A DNA stretch of 14,444 bases. Source: Bacteroidota bacterium. Lineage in GTDB: Bacteria > Bacteroidota > Bacteroidia > Chitinophagales > Chitinophagaceae. The notes beneath the pieces were generated by a model. The model saw only the letters and a list, made by a program, of their open reading frames with translations, was not told where the DNA came from and made no database searches. Position 1 is the stretch's first letter; each line of letters opens with the position of its first letter. Below are positions 12,796-14,444 of the stretch, one piece after another. Where the stretch lies: NCBI GenBank assembly GCA_023392575.1, contig JAEVYV010000256.1:1-14444 (forward strand). Reading direction: 5' to 3'. Both the position numbers and the translations under genes were made by a program.

Positions 12796-13380
12796 TTACC
12801 TGAAAAAGGACATTTTGTAATCAACTTTGATGTTTCCCCTGGTAATGTCATCCAGTTTGCGCTTGAGTAATTTGCGTTTCAAAGGAGAGAGATAATCAAT
12901 AAATAATTTGCCGTCAATATGATCGTATTCGTGCAGAATGATGCGGGCCGTTAACCCGTAAAAGGTTTTGGTGTGCTGCTTAAAATCTTCATCCTGGTAT
13001 GCCAGGGTCACCCCTTCCGCCCGGTAAACATCTTCCCTGATCTTGGGTATGCTCAAACATCCTTCGTTGTACGCCCAGTCGTCGCCATGTTCCTCCACAA
13101 TATGCGCATTGATAAACACCTGCTTTATTCCCGGGGCATCGGGGTAATTTTCTTCCTCCCTCTCCTCCTCGTCCATATTGGCGAAAATTTGTGCACTGTC
13201 CATTACAAAAAGCCGGATGTCCCTGCCTATTTGGGGAGCCGCCAGCCCTACTCCATTGCTGGCATACATGGTTTCCCACATATCCTCGATTAGTTTATCA
13301 AGGTTGGGATAGGTTTCATCGATATCCTGGGATACCTTTCTCAAAATGGGATTTCCGTATGCTACAATAGGAAGAATCAT
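12796..13380 (-). CDS. def: Peptide deformylase, 194 aa
   Basis: This metalloenzyme removes the N-formyl group from nascent proteins in the cytoplasm. All three family motifs are intact: GVGLAAPQIG at residues 43-52, EGCLSIP at 106-112 with metal ligand Cys108, and HEYDH at 150-154 with ligands His150 and His154 and catalytic Glu151. An acidic insertion (residues about 68-82, DEEEREEENYPD) lies between motifs 1 and 2, as in other Bacteroidota deformylases. The length is slightly above that of E. coli Def. The start at 13380 places the conserved first strand (ILPIVAYGNPILRK) at the N-terminus. It follows ruvX on the same strand after 91 bp. A TAATTTTG box at 13426-13433 could give it its own promoter. 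Confidence 0.96.
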   Translation of the reverse strand: MILPIVAYGNPILRKVSQDIDETYPNLDKLIEDMWETMYASNGVGLAAPQIGRDIRLFVMDSAQIFANMDEEEREEENYPDAPGIKQVFINAHIVEEHGDDWAYNEGCLSIPKIREDVYRAEGVTLAYQDEDFKQHTKTFYGLTARIILHEYDHIDGKLFIDYLSPLKRKLLKRKLDDITRGNIKVDYKMSFFR

Positions 13381-13425
13381 TCTTTATTGAAAATTTAATA
13401 CTGAATATTTACTATTTGCCGTTTG

Positions 13426-13433
13426 CAAAATTA
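13426..13433 (-). promoter_or_regulatory. Candidate -7 box upstream of def
   Basis: Read on the minus strand this is TAATTTTG, an exact TAnnTTTG match, 45 nt before the def ATG in the ruvX-def gap. No TTG is seen at 19-23 nt upstream, so confidence is modest. Confidence 0.35.
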
Positions 13434-13471
13434 AAGCATGCACCAATGCTGGCATTCTGAAATATTAAATC

Positions 13472-13882
13472 CTAAATGCTTTGCAAGTATTCCTGCAACA
13501 TGATGGTGGCGGCAATTTCATCGACCATAGCCTTATTTTGGCGCTGCTTTTTCTTAAGCCCCATCTGCAGCATGGCCTGGGAAGCCAGTTTGGACGTGTA
13601 CCGCTCATCTACCTCTTTGACCGGAATGGCCGGAAACTGCTTTTGAAAAGATGCAATAAACTTCTTTACCAGCGGAGTAGCGTGGGTGTCGGTCTCATCC
13701 CAATTGACGGGCATGCCAATGATAACAAGCTCAACCGGTTCTTTGGAAAAATAATCCTTTAAAAAGGTCATCAGCCTGGGGGTTTCCACGGTGCACAGGC
13801 CCGTGGCAATAATCTTTAAAGGATCGGTGGCTGCGATGCCGGTTCGTTTGCCACCATAATCTATGGAAAGAATTCTACCCAT
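13472..13882 (-). CDS. ruvX: YqgF/RuvX family putative Holliday junction resolvase, 136 aa
   Basis: This is an RNase H-fold protein of the YqgF family, proposed to act as a Holliday junction resolvase and shown in E. coli to affect 16S rRNA 5' processing. Visible motifs are the first acidic strand IDYGGKRTGIA (Asp8), the GMPVNWDET segment at 56-64, DERYTS at 92-97, and the C-terminal DEIAATIMLQ with Asp121. The length is normal for the family (about 135-150). The start ATG at 13882 begins the first strand directly. It sits between a UbiA-type prenyltransferase gene (67-bp gap, containing a 12-bp inverted repeat) and def. Confidence 0.93.
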   Translation of the reverse strand: MGRILSIDYGGKRTGIAATDPLKIIATGLCTVETPRLMTFLKDYFSKEPVELVIIGMPVNWDETDTHATPLVKKFIASFQKQFPAIPVKEVDERYTSKLASQAMLQMGLKKKQRQNKAMVDEIAATIMLQEYLQSI

Positions 13883-13893
13883 AACAATCTAAC

Positions 13894-13941
13894 ATGCAAA
13901 ATGTAGAATAGAAGTTGCTGATGAGTTTTTACATTTTGCAT
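13894..13941. repeat. 12-bp inverted repeat in the ubiA-ruvX gap
   Basis: The perfect arms atgcaaaatgta (13894-13905) and tacattttgcat (13930-13941) are separated by 24 bp. It lies between the prenyltransferase stop and the ruvX start on the minus strand. It could be an mRNA hairpin, a weak terminator or an operator. The AT-rich stem and long loop make a strong terminator unlikely. Confidence 0.55.
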
Positions 13942-13949
13942 TTTTAATT

Positions 13950-14444
13950 TTAATGAATAAACAAATCAGCAATCACAAACACAGCAAATACTACGCTGGC
14001 AATGCCGTTCATGGTCATGAACGCAATATTCACCCGGCGCAGGTCATTGGGTTTAACAAGGGAATGCTGGTAAATTAAACAGCTGCCAAAAACCAAGACG
14101 CCAACCCAGTACAGCCATCCAAACCTGCTCAACGTGCCGGCGGCAACCACAGAGATGGCACTTAGCAAATGAAAAAATTCCGATACCCTTAACGCTTTTT
14201 CCTTGCCCAGCCAGGTGGGAATGGAATATAATTGCTGCGACTGATCGAACTCCACGTCCTGCAAAGCATAAATAATATCAAAACCGCTGACCCAAAAGAT
14301 CACGGCCAGGGAAAACAAAACAGGCAGCCAGTGAAACACTCCGGTTACTGCCAGATAAGCGCCAATGGGCGCCAGAGACAATCCCAACCCCAATACCAAA
14401 TGGCAGAGCGGGGTAAAGCGTTTGGTATAGCTATAGCCTAACAC
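13950..14444 (-). CDS. UbiA-family polyprenyltransferase, C-terminal part (5' end outside window)
   Basis: This integral membrane prenyltransferase attaches a polyprenyl chain to an aromatic acceptor in quinone biosynthesis. The 164 visible residues contain the second Asp-rich region (DIIYALQDVEFDQSQ, expected to bind prenyl diphosphate through Mg2+), the following SIPTWLGKEKAL segment, and at least four hydrophobic helices (about 14-36, 40-60, 90-125 and 140-162). The reading frame is open to the window edge and the leading GTG is not a start, so the N-terminus with the first Asp-rich motif (NDxxDxxxD type) is missing. The YSYTKRFTPLCHLVLG segment resembles UbiA/MqnP-like enzymes more than MenA. 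In a Bacteroidota genome the product is probably for menaquinone, but pathway choice cannot be decided here. Confidence 0.88.
   Translation of the reverse strand: MLGYSYTKRFTPLCHLVLGLGLSLAPIGAYLAVTGVFHWLPVLFSLAVIFWVSGFDIIYALQDVEFDQSQQLYSIPTWLGKEKALRVSEFFHLLSAISVVAAGTLSRFGWLYWVGVLVFGSCLIYQHSLVKPNDLRRVNIAFMTMNGIASVVFAVFVIADLFIH

Overview
The window looks like a chromosomal segment from a member of the Bacteroidota, most plausibly the family Chitinophagaceae. Reasons: a type IX secretion (T9SS) C-terminal sorting domain; a Bacteroidota-style tail-fibre-like surface protein; small Thr/Ser/Asp-rich lipoproteins with MKK signal peptides; several matches to the Bacteroidota -7 promoter element TAnnTTTG; and A-rich rather than strong Shine-Dalgarno leaders. 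No tRNA, rRNA, CRISPR array, transposase or integrase was seen. The family assignment is inference; the features behind it are visible in the sequence.

Left part (1-1676, all minus strand). The first bases are a near-pure C run that looks like a contig-end artefact. It truncates a DEAD-box RNA helicase (about 29-547). Next come three small lipoprotein genes (1676 down to 805) read leftward, ending in a hairpin/T-tract terminator at 706-738.

Signalling pair (1801-3491, plus strand). An ECF sigma factor overlaps by four bases with a single-pass membrane protein. That protein has an anti-sigma-like N-terminus, a coiled coil and an HtrA/trypsin-like serine protease domain with an intact catalytic triad. 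Both genes appear to start with TTG. This is the most unusual gene arrangement in the window. A bidirectional terminator (3526-3556) separates it from the next, convergent gene.

Housekeeping and metabolic block (3586-8050). It holds a sugar nucleotidyltransferase (minus), divergent from a PLP-dependent D-cysteine desulfhydrase/ACC deaminase-family enzyme (plus). A secreted protein of unknown function (plus) then converges, with a 4-base stop overlap, on lipB octanoyltransferase (minus). lipB is divergent from an RluA/RluD-family pseudouridine synthase (plus) over a 43-bp spacer with back-to-back -7 motifs placed almost on the start codons.

Non-coding element (about 8062-8269). A roughly 200-bp nested inverted repeat fills the gap between the pseudouridine synthase and the next, convergent gene.

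Surface/secreted block (8287-12689, minus). A T9SS-sorted small protein, an 852-residue repeat protein resembling phage tail fibres and a small basic Pro/Lys-rich secreted protein form a likely three-gene operon. A 311-residue secreted protein of unknown function follows; its start codon sits inside a terminator-like hairpin.

Right end (12796-14444, minus). A UbiA-family prenyltransferase (cut by the window edge), the YqgF/RuvX-type nuclease and peptide deformylase lie in one direction with gaps of 67-91 bp.
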